Assembly (NCBI GenBank): GCA_002338515.1
Contig: DDIL01000118.1
Span: 1-22,449, forward strand
Source: Glaciecola sp. UBA1851
Lineage (GTDB): Bacteria; Pseudomonadota; Gammaproteobacteria; Enterobacterales; Alteromonadaceae
Length of the DNA stretch: 22,449 bases
Direction of reading: 5' to 3'
Shown: one piece after another, positions 7,871-15,382 of the stretch
Numbering within the stretch: the stretch's first letter is position 1
Layout of the letters: every line of letters begins with the position of its first letter
The notes under the pieces: model-generated
Database searches by the model: none
What the model saw: only the letters and a program-made list of their open reading frames with translations
What the model was told of the DNA's origin: nothing
Translations under genes and position numbers: made by a program

Positions 7871-8521
7871 TTATTTAAAAATAGAGGTTAATTCGCTCAC
7901 ATCATCAATTAAAAAATTAGGATTATGTTCAAGTAGCATATCTTTGCTATGCACTCCGTAACTGACTGCAATTCTTGGCATATCAATGGCTTCAGCCATT
8001 TGCATATCGTACTTTGTATCACCTATCATCACCGCATTTTTTGGCCGAATATTCCACTTATCTAAAAGCTGAATTAACATATCGGGAGATGGCTTTGATT
8101 CTGCTTCATCCGCACAAACACTAGAATCAAAATAATGACCGCTGTTACTATTATTAAACGCTCTATCAAGCCCTCTTCTGGCTTTACCCGTTGCCACGCC
8201 TAACACAAAGTTTGGCGCTAGGTGTTCTAGAGTATGAATTGTGTTTCCAAACAGGTTACAAACTGTAGTGTCTTTTTCTAAGAACACACTTTTATAAAAC
8301 CCACTGACCTCAGTCGCTTTTTCCGTTGTTACATTAAAAAGTTGTTCAATAGCCGGCACTAAACTGATCCCAATGATGTGCTCAACTTGTTTTTGTGTAG
8401 GAACAGGCAAATCAGCTAGCACAGCGGCTTTTTGCATACAGGACACAATTTTAGCGGCAGAATCCATTAAGGTGCCATCCCAATCGAAAATAATATGACT
8501 AATTTGGTTTAAGTTGTTCAT
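7871..8521 (-). CDS. HAD-superfamily hydrolase, phosphoglycolate-phosphatase-like
   Basis: A 216-residue cytoplasmic phosphatase of HAD subfamily IA. All four motifs are present: the nucleophile pair in FDWDGTLMDS (Asp13, Asp15), Thr111 in VATGKARRG, Lys143 in SKPSPD, and the acidic metal-binding pair in MIGDTKYDM (Asp168, Asp172). The cap region between motifs I and II is alpha-helical as in phosphoglycolate phosphatases and YqaB-like proteins; the substrate cannot be told from sequence. I recall a HAD hydrolase of this type directly downstream of rluC in other gammaproteobacteria such as Pseudomonas. Here the same order and strand are kept but about 1.4 kb of other DNA intervenes. No clear Shine-Dalgarno sequence precedes the ATG. 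Confidence 0.88.
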   Translation of the reverse strand: MNNLNQISHIIFDWDGTLMDSAAKIVSCMQKAAVLADLPVPTQKQVEHIIGISLVPAIEQLFNVTTEKATEVSGFYKSVFLEKDTTVCNLFGNTIHTLEHLAPNFVLGVATGKARRGLDRAFNNSNSGHYFDSSVCADEAESKPSPDMLIQLLDKWNIRPKNAVMIGDTKYDMQMAEAIDMPRIAVSYGVHSKDMLLEHNPNFLIDDVSELTSIFK

Positions 8522-8583
8522 CGTTGTTTTTTTAAATTCTATATGTTGAGGATTATGTCAGAAGTGGAATGTAGTGCAAATAT

Positions 8584-8880
8584 TTAAGTTACGTTGCAGC
8601 CTTTTTGGAAATTTTTCTTCCAATAAACATATTTTGAATACATTCTGAGAACTATAATTAAGAAAAAGAATACAGCAAACAATCTAATCGTACCTTCAAT
8701 TATTGATTCATAGATAATGCTAAATATTTCTTCGAGCGGCTTTCCTTGTAGAATGAAAATTAGAATACCTAGTACACAAAAACACAATACTATTCGGAGC
8801 GAATTATACAAAGCTGATTTTATGCAAGTTGGGATATTGATCATGTAAAACATTATCTTGTCTTTCGTATGCTTTTTCAC
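8584..8880 (-). CDS. Small membrane protein of unknown function, two predicted helices
   Basis: An open frame of 98 codons that I do not recognise. The product has two strongly hydrophobic stretches, about residues 29-45 (core VLCFCVLGILIFIL) and 66-80 (core LFAVFFFLIIVL), and basic ends, so a two-pass inner-membrane protein is likely. The start is uncertain: the longest frame begins with GTG at 8880 without a good ribosome-binding site, and in-frame ATG codons at 8853 and 8844 are alternatives that keep both helices. It is very AT-rich compared with its core neighbours, and it lies 24 bases after the mntA-like gene on the same strand, which makes co-transcription with the toxin-antitoxin pair likely. 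This suggests a horizontally acquired gene. A role as a third component is only inference. Confidence 0.6.
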   Translation of the reverse strand: MKKHTKDKIMFYMINIPTCIKSALYNSLRIVLCFCVLGILIFILQGKPLEEIFSIIYESIIEGTIRLFAVFFFLIIVLRMYSKYVYWKKNFQKGCNVT

Positions 8881-8904
8881 TTTAACAATTTGTATTTGAA
8901 GGCA

Positions 8905-9207
8905 TTAGTATATATTTATTTTTGTTTCATCTATTATTTTTTGAAATGCTTTGCTTACTGTTAAATAGTCAACTAAATCCACTTTGTATGGTAAATTCGA
9001 TTCGTCGAAGGCTTCGCGCAACGTGGCGAATTTATCCAATGAAAGAGGATAGTCGCCATAAATTGCGATATCTAGATCCGAGTAAAGCCTTGCTTTCCCA
9101 TTTACCCTTGAGCCAAAAGCACACACTTTTCTGTCTGGAATAATTTTTTTAAGGATTAACTTTACCTCGGCTAATTGTTCGTTATTCAAATCTAACTTTT
9201 TCGACAT
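8905..9207 (-). CDS. mntA: MNT-type nucleotidyltransferase antitoxin (MntA-like)
   Basis: A 100-residue minimal nucleotidyltransferase. It carries the family's GSX10DXD signature exactly (Gly32-Ser33, then Asp44 and Asp46 in LYSDLDIAIY) and a likely third catalytic aspartate at Asp77 in YKVDLVDY. In characterised HepT/MntA systems the MNT protein neutralises its HEPN toxin by attaching AMP groups to a tyrosine next to the toxin active site. It begins two bases after the stop codon of the HEPN gene on the same strand, so the pair is co-translated with the toxin encoded first. The intact catalytic residues imply an active enzyme. The gene name is by family resemblance; the pair could equally be named HI0073/HI0074-like. 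Confidence 0.88.
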   Translation of the reverse strand: MSKKLDLNNEQLAEVKLILKKIIPDRKVCAFGSRVNGKARLYSDLDIAIYGDYPLSLDKFATLREAFDESNLPYKVDLVDYLTVSKAFQKIIDETKINIY

Positions 9208-9209
9208 GT

Positions 9210-9614
9210 TTATTTTAATCGTTCAGTTAAGTTGTTTATCAAACCTTCAGCCTCTTCGATAAATTTTGGTATACCTTCTACAACTTGTAAAGCGACTTTT
9301 TGGTCATACGTATGACTAGTTTTTGAGCGCATTTCTCGATATTGTCGCCAGTCGTTCCAATCCCCTAAAATAAGTGACTTCTCGTTTGCACTTCGAATAA
9401 GAAACTGAAAACTTTCATTTTCAAATTGTTCAGGGGTAGCAGAAGTAATTTGCATATATCGTTTTAACATTTTGTGTGACAGCTCGTAAGTAAATTCAAA
9501 TCTTTGAATCAATCCATCGCGGATTTGTTCGTCACTTTTATCTTTAGCATATCGCTCGTAGCCTTCGGTAAGTTTATTAAAAGCTTTTTCTAAAGCACTT
9601 ATATCTAAATTCAT
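9210..9614 (-). CDS. hepT: HEPN-domain toxin (HepT-like, HI0074 family)
   Basis: A 134-residue, all-helical HEPN protein of the kind annotated as nucleotidyltransferase substrate-binding protein, HI0074 family. The HEPN RNase motif is present as RSKTSHTY: Arg96, four residues, His101, one residue, Tyr103, the RX4HXY form in which the tyrosine is the target of AMPylation by the partner MNT enzyme. HepT toxins characterised elsewhere are RNases, reported to act on tRNA. The N-terminal half contains DGLIQRFEFTYELSHKMLKRY, a helix typical of this family. The gene is followed by the mntA-like antitoxin after two bases. The ATG has a modest AGTGAG upstream. The pair probably provides plasmid-type stabilisation or phage defence, but nothing in the sequence decides which. 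Confidence 0.88.
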   Translation of the reverse strand: MNLDISALEKAFNKLTEGYERYAKDKSDEQIRDGLIQRFEFTYELSHKMLKRYMQITSATPEQFENESFQFLIRSANEKSLILGDWNDWRQYREMRSKTSHTYDQKVALQVVEGIPKFIEEAEGLINNLTERLK

Positions 9615-9616
9615 TA

Positions 9617-9629
9617 ACGACTCACTATA
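9617..9629 (+). promoter_or_regulatory. 13-base match to the phage T7 RNA polymerase promoter core
   Basis: ACGACTCACTATA is identical to positions -13 to -1 of the T7 class III promoter, which covers the -11 to -8 recognition bases and the TATA melting region. The preceding four bases (ATTA) are AT-rich but do not match TAAT, and the start position is T instead of G, so initiation would probably be poor. It begins two bases upstream of the hepT start codon, pointing away from hepT. It may be coincidence. Confidence 0.3.
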
Positions 9630-9650
9630 TATGATAGTTTTCTTATAAAA

Positions 9651-9656
9651 ATTATA
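9651..9656 (-). promoter_or_regulatory. Candidate -10 element for hepT-mntA
   Basis: TATAAT read on the minus strand (9656-9651), giving a start near 9644 and a leader of about 30 bases before hepT. No good -35 lies at the right distance, which would fit a promoter that needs an activator or is weak. Confidence 0.25.
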
Positions 9657-9735
9657 AACCTATATTTGCTAAATAGGTAGATTCATGCTTAGGGATGAGT
9701 ATAAGACGAATTAGCTGGGAGTACTAGTTTAAGCT

Positions 9736-9775
9736 CACATGGTCATGTGTAAGAAATGTTAATATTACAATTTCT
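9736..9775. repeat. Two adjacent palindromes upstream of hepT
   Basis: CACATG-GT-CATGTG (9736-9749) is a perfect 6-base inverted repeat with a 2-base centre. Two bases later, 9752-9775 is a 24-base near-palindrome, AGAAAT at the left and ATTTCT at the right around a central TAATATTA, with two mismatched pairs. These could be protein-binding sites or scars of an insertion; neither has a T run that would make it a terminator. Confidence 0.5.
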
Positions 9776-9964
9776 CATATTTCGACATTTAATCCACGCT
9801 CCAAGTAGGCTTTGGTATTTAATACAACTAATCCGACAGCCTGACATAACATGTGTATGTATTAGAAAATAATTAGAGCATGCACTTTTTTAGAATAAAA
9901 ACACTTAACCACTCACTCATCGCATTTGATTCATGATCGGTTTCAACAAATACAACTATTTCAT

Positions 9965-10918
9965 TTAATAACTTCTGCCAAGTCTTAACGTTTCAACTAA
10001 ATTTTGAAGCGCTTGGTCGTAAGGGGCTTCATATATCACCTGCTCTTCTGTTTTAGGATGAATAAAAGAGAGGGTTTTAGCATGCAAAAACAAGCGTTTA
10101 CAGCCTAGTTTTTTAATTTCTTTATCAAATTCAGCGTTACCATATTTAGAATCATTGGCAATACTATGACCAGCATATTGACAGTGCACTCTAATTTGAT
10201 GCGTTCTGCCCGTAATGGGTTTAGCTTCCACTAAAGTAGAAAAATCAAAGGTTTCCAATGTTTTATAATGAGTTTCACTTGGTTTGCCTTCATCGTCAGC
10301 AAATACCATTCGTTCACCACTTTGCAGCTGATTTTTCTGCAACTTTGCACTTACTTTATGACGTTTTTTAGGCCATTTTCCAGCAACTAATGCATGGTAA
10401 GTTTTATCCATTTGGTTATTTCTTAACTGTTCATGCAAGTGTCGCAAAGCTGAACGCTTTTTGGCAATTGTTATACAGCCCGATGTGTCTCTGTCTAATC
10501 TATGTACTAACTCCAAGTAGGGAGCATTAGGCCTTAACGCACGTAAAGCCTCAATTAATCCATAATTTAAACCACTACCACCGTGAACCGCTATGCCAGA
10601 GGGTTTGTTTACGATTATGAGGCGATCATCTTCATACAGAATAGCCTCTTCTATAAATGAAATTTTACTTGTGGCGGGCACATTACTTGATGACTCCTCG
10701 ATTTTTACAGGTGGAATACGTATTTCATCATTTACTTGAATTTTGTAAGTAGGCTTGACCCTTTTTTTGTTTACTCGCACTTCACCTTTTCGAAGAATTC
10801 TGTAAATTTTACTTTTAGGCACCCCTTTTAGCACTCTCATTAAGTAGTTATCGATACGCTGTGCGTCTTGGTCATCTTCAATGGTAACAAATTGCACTTT
10901 ATCGAACTGCTCTGACAT
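9965..10918 (-). CDS. rluC: 23S rRNA pseudouridine(955/2504/2580) synthase RluC
   Basis: Converts three uridines of 23S rRNA (E. coli 955, 2504 and 2580) to pseudouridine. The 317 residues match the E. coli length. An S4 RNA-binding domain covers residues about 20-75 (RIDNYLMRVLKGVPKSKIYR, RKGEVRVNKKRVKP). The RluA-type catalytic domain follows, with the motif HRLDRDTSG and catalytic Asp142, plus GRTHQIRVH near the C-terminus. The ATG lies ten bases after AAGGG. It is divergent from rne across a 1054-base gap, as rluC and rne are arranged in many gammaproteobacteria. The expected downstream HAD gene is displaced by the toxin-antitoxin cassette. Confidence 0.96.
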   Translation of the reverse strand: MSEQFDKVQFVTIEDDQDAQRIDNYLMRVLKGVPKSKIYRILRKGEVRVNKKRVKPTYKIQVNDEIRIPPVKIEESSSNVPATSKISFIEEAILYEDDRLIIVNKPSGIAVHGGSGLNYGLIEALRALRPNAPYLELVHRLDRDTSGCITIAKKRSALRHLHEQLRNNQMDKTYHALVAGKWPKKRHKVSAKLQKNQLQSGERMVFADDEGKPSETHYKTLETFDFSTLVEAKPITGRTHQIRVHCQYAGHSIANDSKYGNAEFDKEIKKLGCKRLFLHAKTLSFIHPKTEEQVIYEAPYDQALQNLVETLRLGRSY

Positions 10919-11571
10919 AAATACTAGCCCTTAACTACTGATTAATTTAACTATTTGGAAATAAATAGAGTATGCGCTTTTGTAATCTTATGATAGTATC
11001 CAACGCAATAGAAGAACTGTGTTGGCAAATAGTTTGCTCATTATCTTGCTTAACCTATTGCAAACACTGGCTTCTAGAACTGTTTATACCTAACTGTAAT
11101 TGAGCAAGCAAATTTTAATTACGTGGCCACATTTCATCGAATATTTGTTTTCTGAACTGGCTTCAAACTTGCTTAATTCACATTGAGTTTTAACATTTAA
11201 GTGATGATGCACACAGTAATAACTGTAGCTACTTTCCTTACGAATTCAGAGCAATACTGCTCTACAGGCAAGTTCAACACTCATAGAAACTCAATTACTA
11301 AGGTTAGTATAAACCGAATACACGATGAATTTATTGTGATTTTTGCGTCCTAGTGTCAAAAAAATCACGCATTGAAAATATGCAGGCTAACAAGCTCTTA
11401 TGGCAACACTGTATGAGAAAGCATGCGGTGATAACTGAAACGAAATAAATAGAAGTTTAAAATAATTTTTTTAAAGTCCGAAAGGCTATCAGTTGTTATG
11501 AATAAACAACGTGATAAACAAAACGAATAATGGTACTAATAATCGGTACTGAAGTTGGAAAAGTTTAAAGG

Positions 11572-11601
11572 TTAATAAGCGTAAACCGAAGTAAATATAA
11601 T
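11572..11601 (+). promoter_or_regulatory. Candidate rne promoter
   Basis: TTAATA (11572-11577, four of six to the -35 consensus), an 18-base spacer, then a perfect TATAAT (11596-11601). Transcription would start near 11608 and give an rne leader of about 365 bases, strikingly close to the roughly 361-base leader of E. coli rne that mediates RNase E autoregulation. The -35 is only fair. Confidence 0.4.
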
Positions 11602-11711
11602 ACCTTCGCTATACCTGTCGTTTATACTTAAAACTGAACAAGCAAAAGTTGCAAATATTGTAGTAGTGTCAACCTAGTTTATTACCCAAAAGATGTACTA
11701 AATTATACGAA

Positions 11712-11927
11712 GCACATAGTGCAAAATAGTATTATTCGGCAATAACATTAGACGTTATTGCAAACGTTAGCAAACATACAATTGCAGGTTAGTTAAGCGT
11801 TATTCTTTGTATGAATAACAACAACTTACTTTACGCAATCACAATTTGTTAATTAACAAAATTATTGAACCGTAAACTAATCATAGTTTATGACATATCA
11901 CTTCTACCCTATTAGCAACTTGCTAAT
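11712..11927 (+). promoter_or_regulatory. Structured rne 5' leader with successive hairpins
   Basis: Five inverted repeats follow each other in the last 260 bases before rne: GCAC/GTGC (11712-11722); GTTATTC/GAATAAC with a 7-base loop (11799-11819); the 16-base palindrome TTTGTTAATTAACAAA (11845-11860); CGTAAACTA/TAGTTTATG with loop ATCA (11871-11892, one G-U pair); and ATTAGCA/TGCTAAT with loop ACT (11911-11927). In E. coli, hairpins in the rne leader let RNase E sense and degrade its own message. A similar role here is inference from position and structure, not from sequence identity. Confidence 0.5.
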
Positions 11928-11972
11928 GCCGCCTAAAGTTTATAGACCTGCAACTAAAGCAGAGCTAATAAT

Positions 11973-14900
11973 ATGAAAAGAATGCTAATAAATGCAACAC
12001 AGCAAGAAGAATTGCGAGTTGCCTTAGTAGATGGACAAAAACTTTACGACTTAGACATAGAAAGCCCAGGTCACGAACAGAAAAAAGCAAATATATATAA
12101 AGGCACCATTACTAGAGTTGAACCTAGTTTAGAAGCCGCGTTTGTTGACTACGGCGCAGACCGCCACGGTTTCCTCCCATTAAAAGAAATTGCCAAAACT
12201 TACTTTCCAAAAGACTATCGATACGATGGTCGCCCAAGTATTAAAGAAGTTATTTCCGAAGGTACTGAAGTTATTGTTCAAATAGATAAAGAAGAACGAG
12301 GCCAAAAAGGAGCTGCCCTTACAACCTTCGTATCTTTAGCAGGTAGCTACCTTGTTCTTATGCCAAACAACCCGCGCGCAGGTGGAATATCTAGACGCAT
12401 TGAAGGTGATGAACGAACTGAATTAAAAGCGGCATTAAGCGAATTAGATTTACCTAAAGGTATGGGCTTAATTGTTAGAACAGCAGGCGTAGGCAAGTCT
12501 TCTGAAGAGCTAAAATGGGATTTGGGTGTACTAGTTCATCATTGGGAAGCCATTAGTGAAGCCGCTAATAGTAAACCTGCACCGTTTTTAATTCACCAAG
12601 AAAGTAACGTTATTGTGCGGGCTATTCGCGATTATTTACGTCGTGATGTAGGCGAAATATTAATTGATGACAAAAATATTTATGATAAAGCCCTACAACA
12701 CATTGAGCTTGTTAGACCCGACTTTGTTAGCCGTGTAAAACAGTATACTGGGGAAGTGCCATTATTCTCACACTACCAAATAGAAACTCAAATTGAATCA
12801 GCCTTCCAACGCGAAGTACGTCTTCCTTCTGGTGGCTCTATCGTTATTGACCCAACGGAAGCATTAACGTCTATTGATATAAACAGTGCTCGCGCCACAA
12901 AAGGCGGTGACATTGAAGAAACAGCGTACAATACTAACTTAGAAGCCGCCGATGAAATTGCTAGGCAATTACGATTGCGCGACCTAGGTGGCTTGGTTGT
13001 TATTGATTTCATTGATATGACGCCAGTAAAGCACCAACGTGAAGTTGAAAATAGAATGAAAGATGCAGTACGTTCAGATCGTGCTCGTATCCAATTAGGC
13101 AAAATTTCTCGCTTCGGTCTGTTAGAAATGTCCAGGCAACGATTACGTCCATCGTTGGGTGAATCAGCTCATAACGTATGCCCACGATGCGATGGTCACG
13201 GAACCATCCGTGGTATTGAATCTTTAGCGTTATCAGTGTTAAGAATAATGGAAGAAGAGTGTATAAAGGACAATACTGGGCAAATTGAAGCACAATTGCC
13301 AGTAACTGTCGCCACATATTTACTTAATGAAAAACGTGCAAGCATTCAAGCGTTAGAAGCACGACATACTGTTCAACTAGTTGTTATTCCCAACCCAAAT
13401 TTAGATACACCTAAATTTCAGATATTACGCAGAAAGTCATCAGAAGTGCTGTCAGACATGAGCTATAAAGTCGAACTACTTGCTGAGCAAGACACGGCCG
13501 CTGATACTCCCGCTGCAAAAACAGCAAAACGTGAAGAGCCGATGCTGCAAGGTATGACTGCGCCAGCGCAAGCCCCAGCCCCTGCGCCCGCCTCTGTAGC
13601 GAAAGCTGAAGATGCAAAAGAAGAGCCTGGATTATTTGCTCAATTGGGTAAATGGTTATCTAACATATTTGGTTCACCTGAGCCTGTAGTAGAAGTTAAA
13701 AAGCCGGCAAACCCAAAACCAAATCACCAAAACAAACGTCGTAACACACGTAATGGTCCGCGCGATGATAGAAACAGAAATCGTCAAAACAAACGTGGTC
13801 GCAATGACAATAGAAACAGCGAAAATAGACATGACAACCGCTCTGACGAAAAACGTAATCAGCACAAAGGACCACAAGCTAAACACGCTGGTAAACATAA
13901 CGATAAGGTAGCGAACAAGTCTGTTGATAAGCAGAATGAAAAAGCATTAGAAAAGCCGAATCAAGCAGCAAATAACGAGCAGCCAGCAGATAAAGCACCT
14001 CGCCAGCCTCGTAGAAAACCACAGCAACGACGCGATAGACGTCCAGTTCGTGCAAGCGTGAGAGTGTCTGATGATATGCCAATATCGAATGCAAACGAAG
14101 CGCAACAAAATGACGTGGTAGAAAATACAGCCACAACTGATGCAATGACAACTAGTGCAGTGAGTCAGCCTATGCAAGTTGAAAATGCACAAAATGTAGC
14201 AGTAGAAACAAAAACGACTGAACCGAAAGCAGATCCTAGCGTTGAAGTTGCCCCTCCATCAGTAGAAACAACAATTGACGTGACTGATGAAAAACCAAAA
14301 GACGACACTTCAGTTTCTAAATCAGAAACGAGTGAAGCAGCAAGCAAATCAGTTGCAGAAGAAACCAATGATTCAGAAGTAACTGAATCATTGGATGAAG
14401 CCGATAAAGCGAATGCTACCAAAGGCCGGGCCCGAGGTCGTCGTTCAGCGCGACATGTTCGTTCTTCTGGTCAAAAACGCAAGCCTACTGATCAAGACGC
14501 AAGCAAACAGGTAGAATTAATGTTTGATGCAGAAGTATCCAAACAGCAAGAACTTCAGGGTGAAGATACTACAAAACCTGATGTTCAAGTTTCTGATGAT
14601 TCTGTGCCAACTGTTAACATCGATGCCGATAACGCTAGCACTAACGAAATAGAACAAATTGTTTCATCAGATACACCTGACGTTCAAAGCGAAGCGCAAG
14701 ACCCAGTAGCGAATATTGAAGCAGCAATACAAGAACCTGTTCAAGATGAATTATCATTAGATGAGCAAGCTGTTGAAGCCGAAAAAGCGGCTGCAAAAGA
14801 GGAAACGGAAGGTGCAGATGAAACTCCGTCTGAAGCCAATAGTCAGACTGAAGACGTGCAAAGTACACCTACAGAAAGTGCAAAGGTTGAAGCTATGCCA

Positions 14901-15242
14901 ACGGCTGATACTAAACCTGAGTCATTGGATAAAGCAGAAGAAGTAAAAGGCACCGAAGCACCTGTTGCAGAAACGCCTGTTCCAGAATCTAAGCCAAAAA
15001 CAGTTATTAAAGTGAAAGAAGAAATTGTTAAGGTCTATCAGGGTATTAACTTTACTTCTTCCCCAATGACACGGCCTGATCAAATTGAGAGTGAACAGAC
15101 CGCTATAGCAACTCAAGCAATGGATGAATCTAAAAGGCTAGCTTATGTTGCCTCAGATAACAGCGCAGCATTAAGTAAGGCAAAATCTACCGCAAATAGT
15201 CCTGCAACTAACCCTGAAAAGGTTGTTGAGAGCGAAGAGTAA
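11973..15242 (+). CDS. rne: Ribonuclease E
   Basis: The essential endoribonuclease for mRNA decay and for rRNA and tRNA maturation, and the scaffold of the degradosome at the inner membrane. It has 1089 residues against 1061 in E. coli. The N-terminal catalytic half is nearly identical to E. coli: S1 domain at about 35-125, catalytic Asp302 (SIDINSA) and Asp345 (VIDFIDM), and the zinc link Cys403/Cys406 in VCPRCDG. The C-terminal half is disordered. An amphipathic membrane-anchor helix LFAQLGKWLSNIF lies at about 554-566, then an Arg/Asn-rich RNA-binding stretch at about 580-640, a second basic patch at about 815-840 (KGRARGRRSARHVR), a long acidic tail, and the short motif PMTRP near 1032, resembling the PNPase-binding end of E. 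coli RNase E. The ATG is preceded by a modest GCAGAG. Long frames seen inside it on other strands are by-products of its biased composition. Confidence 0.98.
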   Translation: MKRMLINATQQEELRVALVDGQKLYDLDIESPGHEQKKANIYKGTITRVEPSLEAAFVDYGADRHGFLPLKEIAKTYFPKDYRYDGRPSIKEVISEGTEVIVQIDKEERGQKGAALTTFVSLAGSYLVLMPNNPRAGGISRRIEGDERTELKAALSELDLPKGMGLIVRTAGVGKSSEELKWDLGVLVHHWEAISEAANSKPAPFLIHQESNVIVRAIRDYLRRDVGEILIDDKNIYDKALQHIELVRPDFVSRVKQYTGEVPLFSHYQIETQIESAFQREVRLPSGGSIVIDPTEALTSIDINSARATKGGDIEETAYNTNLEAADEIARQLRLRDLGGLVVIDFIDMTPVKHQREVENRMKDAVRSDRARIQLGKISRFGLLEMSRQRLRPSLGESAHNVCPRCDGHGTIRGIESLALSVLRIMEEECIKDNTGQIEAQLPVTVATYLLNEKRASIQALEARHTVQLVVIPNPNLDTPKFQILRRKSSEVLSDMSYKVELLAEQDTAADTPAAKTAKREEPMLQGMTAPAQAPAPAPASVAKAEDAKEEPGLFAQLGKWLSNIFGSPEPVVEVKKPANPKPNHQNKRRNTRNGPRDDRNRNRQNKRGRNDNRNSENRHDNRSDEKRNQHKGPQAKHAGKHNDKVANKSVDKQNEKALEKPNQAANNEQPADKAPRQPRRKPQQRRDRRPVRASVRVSDDMPISNANEAQQNDVVENTATTDAMTTSAVSQPMQVENAQNVAVETKTTEPKADPSVEVAPPSVETTIDVTDEKPKDDTSVSKSETSEAASKSVAEETNDSEVTESLDEADKANATKGRARGRRSARHVRSSGQKRKPTDQDASKQVELMFDAEVSKQQELQGEDTTKPDVQVSDDSVPTVNIDADNASTNEIEQIVSSDTPDVQSEAQDPVANIEAAIQEPVQDELSLDEQAVEAEKAAAKEETEGADETPSEANSQTEDVQSTPTESAKVEAMPTADTKPESLDKAEEVKGTEAPVAETPVPESKPKTVIKVKEEIVKVYQGINFTSSPMTRPDQIESEQTAIATQAMDESKRLAYVASDNSAALSKAKSTANSPATNPEKVVESEE

Positions 15243-15250
15243 CATCGAGC

Positions 15251-15275
15251 CGTACTATTAACTTTTAATAGTGCG
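15251..15275 (+). terminator. AT-rich hairpin just after rne
   Basis: ACTATTAA and TTAATAGT pair around a three-base loop, with further partial pairing of the flanking CGT and GCG, beginning eight bases after the rne stop codon. It lacks a T run, so it may be a 3'-end stabiliser or a weak first terminator before the strong one at 15327. Confidence 0.35.
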
Positions 15276-15326
15276 TCTTTAGTTAAATTTATACTGCTAG
15301 CAACAACTAATCAGCAATAAACAAAG

Positions 15327-15362
15327 AAAAAGCCCTTAGACAAATCATCTAAGGGCTTTTTT
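15327..15362. terminator. Strong bidirectional terminator between rne and topA
   Basis: AAAAAGCCCTTAGA (15327-15340) pairs perfectly with TCTAAGGGCTTTTT (15348-15361) around the loop CAAATCA. A run of T follows on either strand, so it can end both the rightward rne transcript and the leftward topA transcript, whose stop codons lie 85 bases to the left and 21 bases to the right. Confidence 0.93.
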
Positions 15363-15382
15363 ATCTATCACAACAACTAGTA

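Larger units (their letters stand above)
9615..9964. other. 350-base non-coding gap between hepT and rluC
   Basis: No credible gene. On the minus strand a perfect -10 hexamer TATAAT (9656-9651) lies about 37 bases before the hepT start codon, with a poor -35. An imperfect dyad CCTAT...ATAGG (9659-9677) sits where the promoter spacer would be and could be an operator. Further right are two adjacent palindromes (9736-9749 and 9752-9775). I see no GC-rich terminator for rluC; an AT-only hairpin around 9886-9902 is the nearest candidate. Confidence 0.5.
10919..11972. other. 1054-base non-coding region between divergent rluC and rne
   Basis: No gene that I can support. The left 650 bases contain several inverted repeats: GCAAA/TTTGC at 11025-11037, AGAGCA/TGCTCT at 11248-11263 around the loop ATAC, a 9-base perfect repeat GTGATTTTT/AAAAATCAC at 11336-11368 with a 15-base loop, and GTTGTT/AACAAC at 11492-11510. 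Two words, CTTGCTTAA and ACTGGCTTC, each occur twice in swapped order between 11045 and 11176. The right part is the probable rne promoter and leader, described separately. A 49-codon frame at 11204-11353 has no ribosome-binding site and looks like chance. Confidence 0.6.

Noticed and set aside
11204..11353. A 49-codon plus-strand frame in the rluC-rne gap
   Set aside because: No Shine-Dalgarno sequence, no recognisable protein features, and it lies upstream of the likely rne promoter; probably chance.
12788..15116. Many open frames on both strands inside rne
   Set aside because: RNase E is continuous across this region, and its repetitive Glu/Ala/Lys/Gln-rich C-terminal half leaves other frames open by composition.
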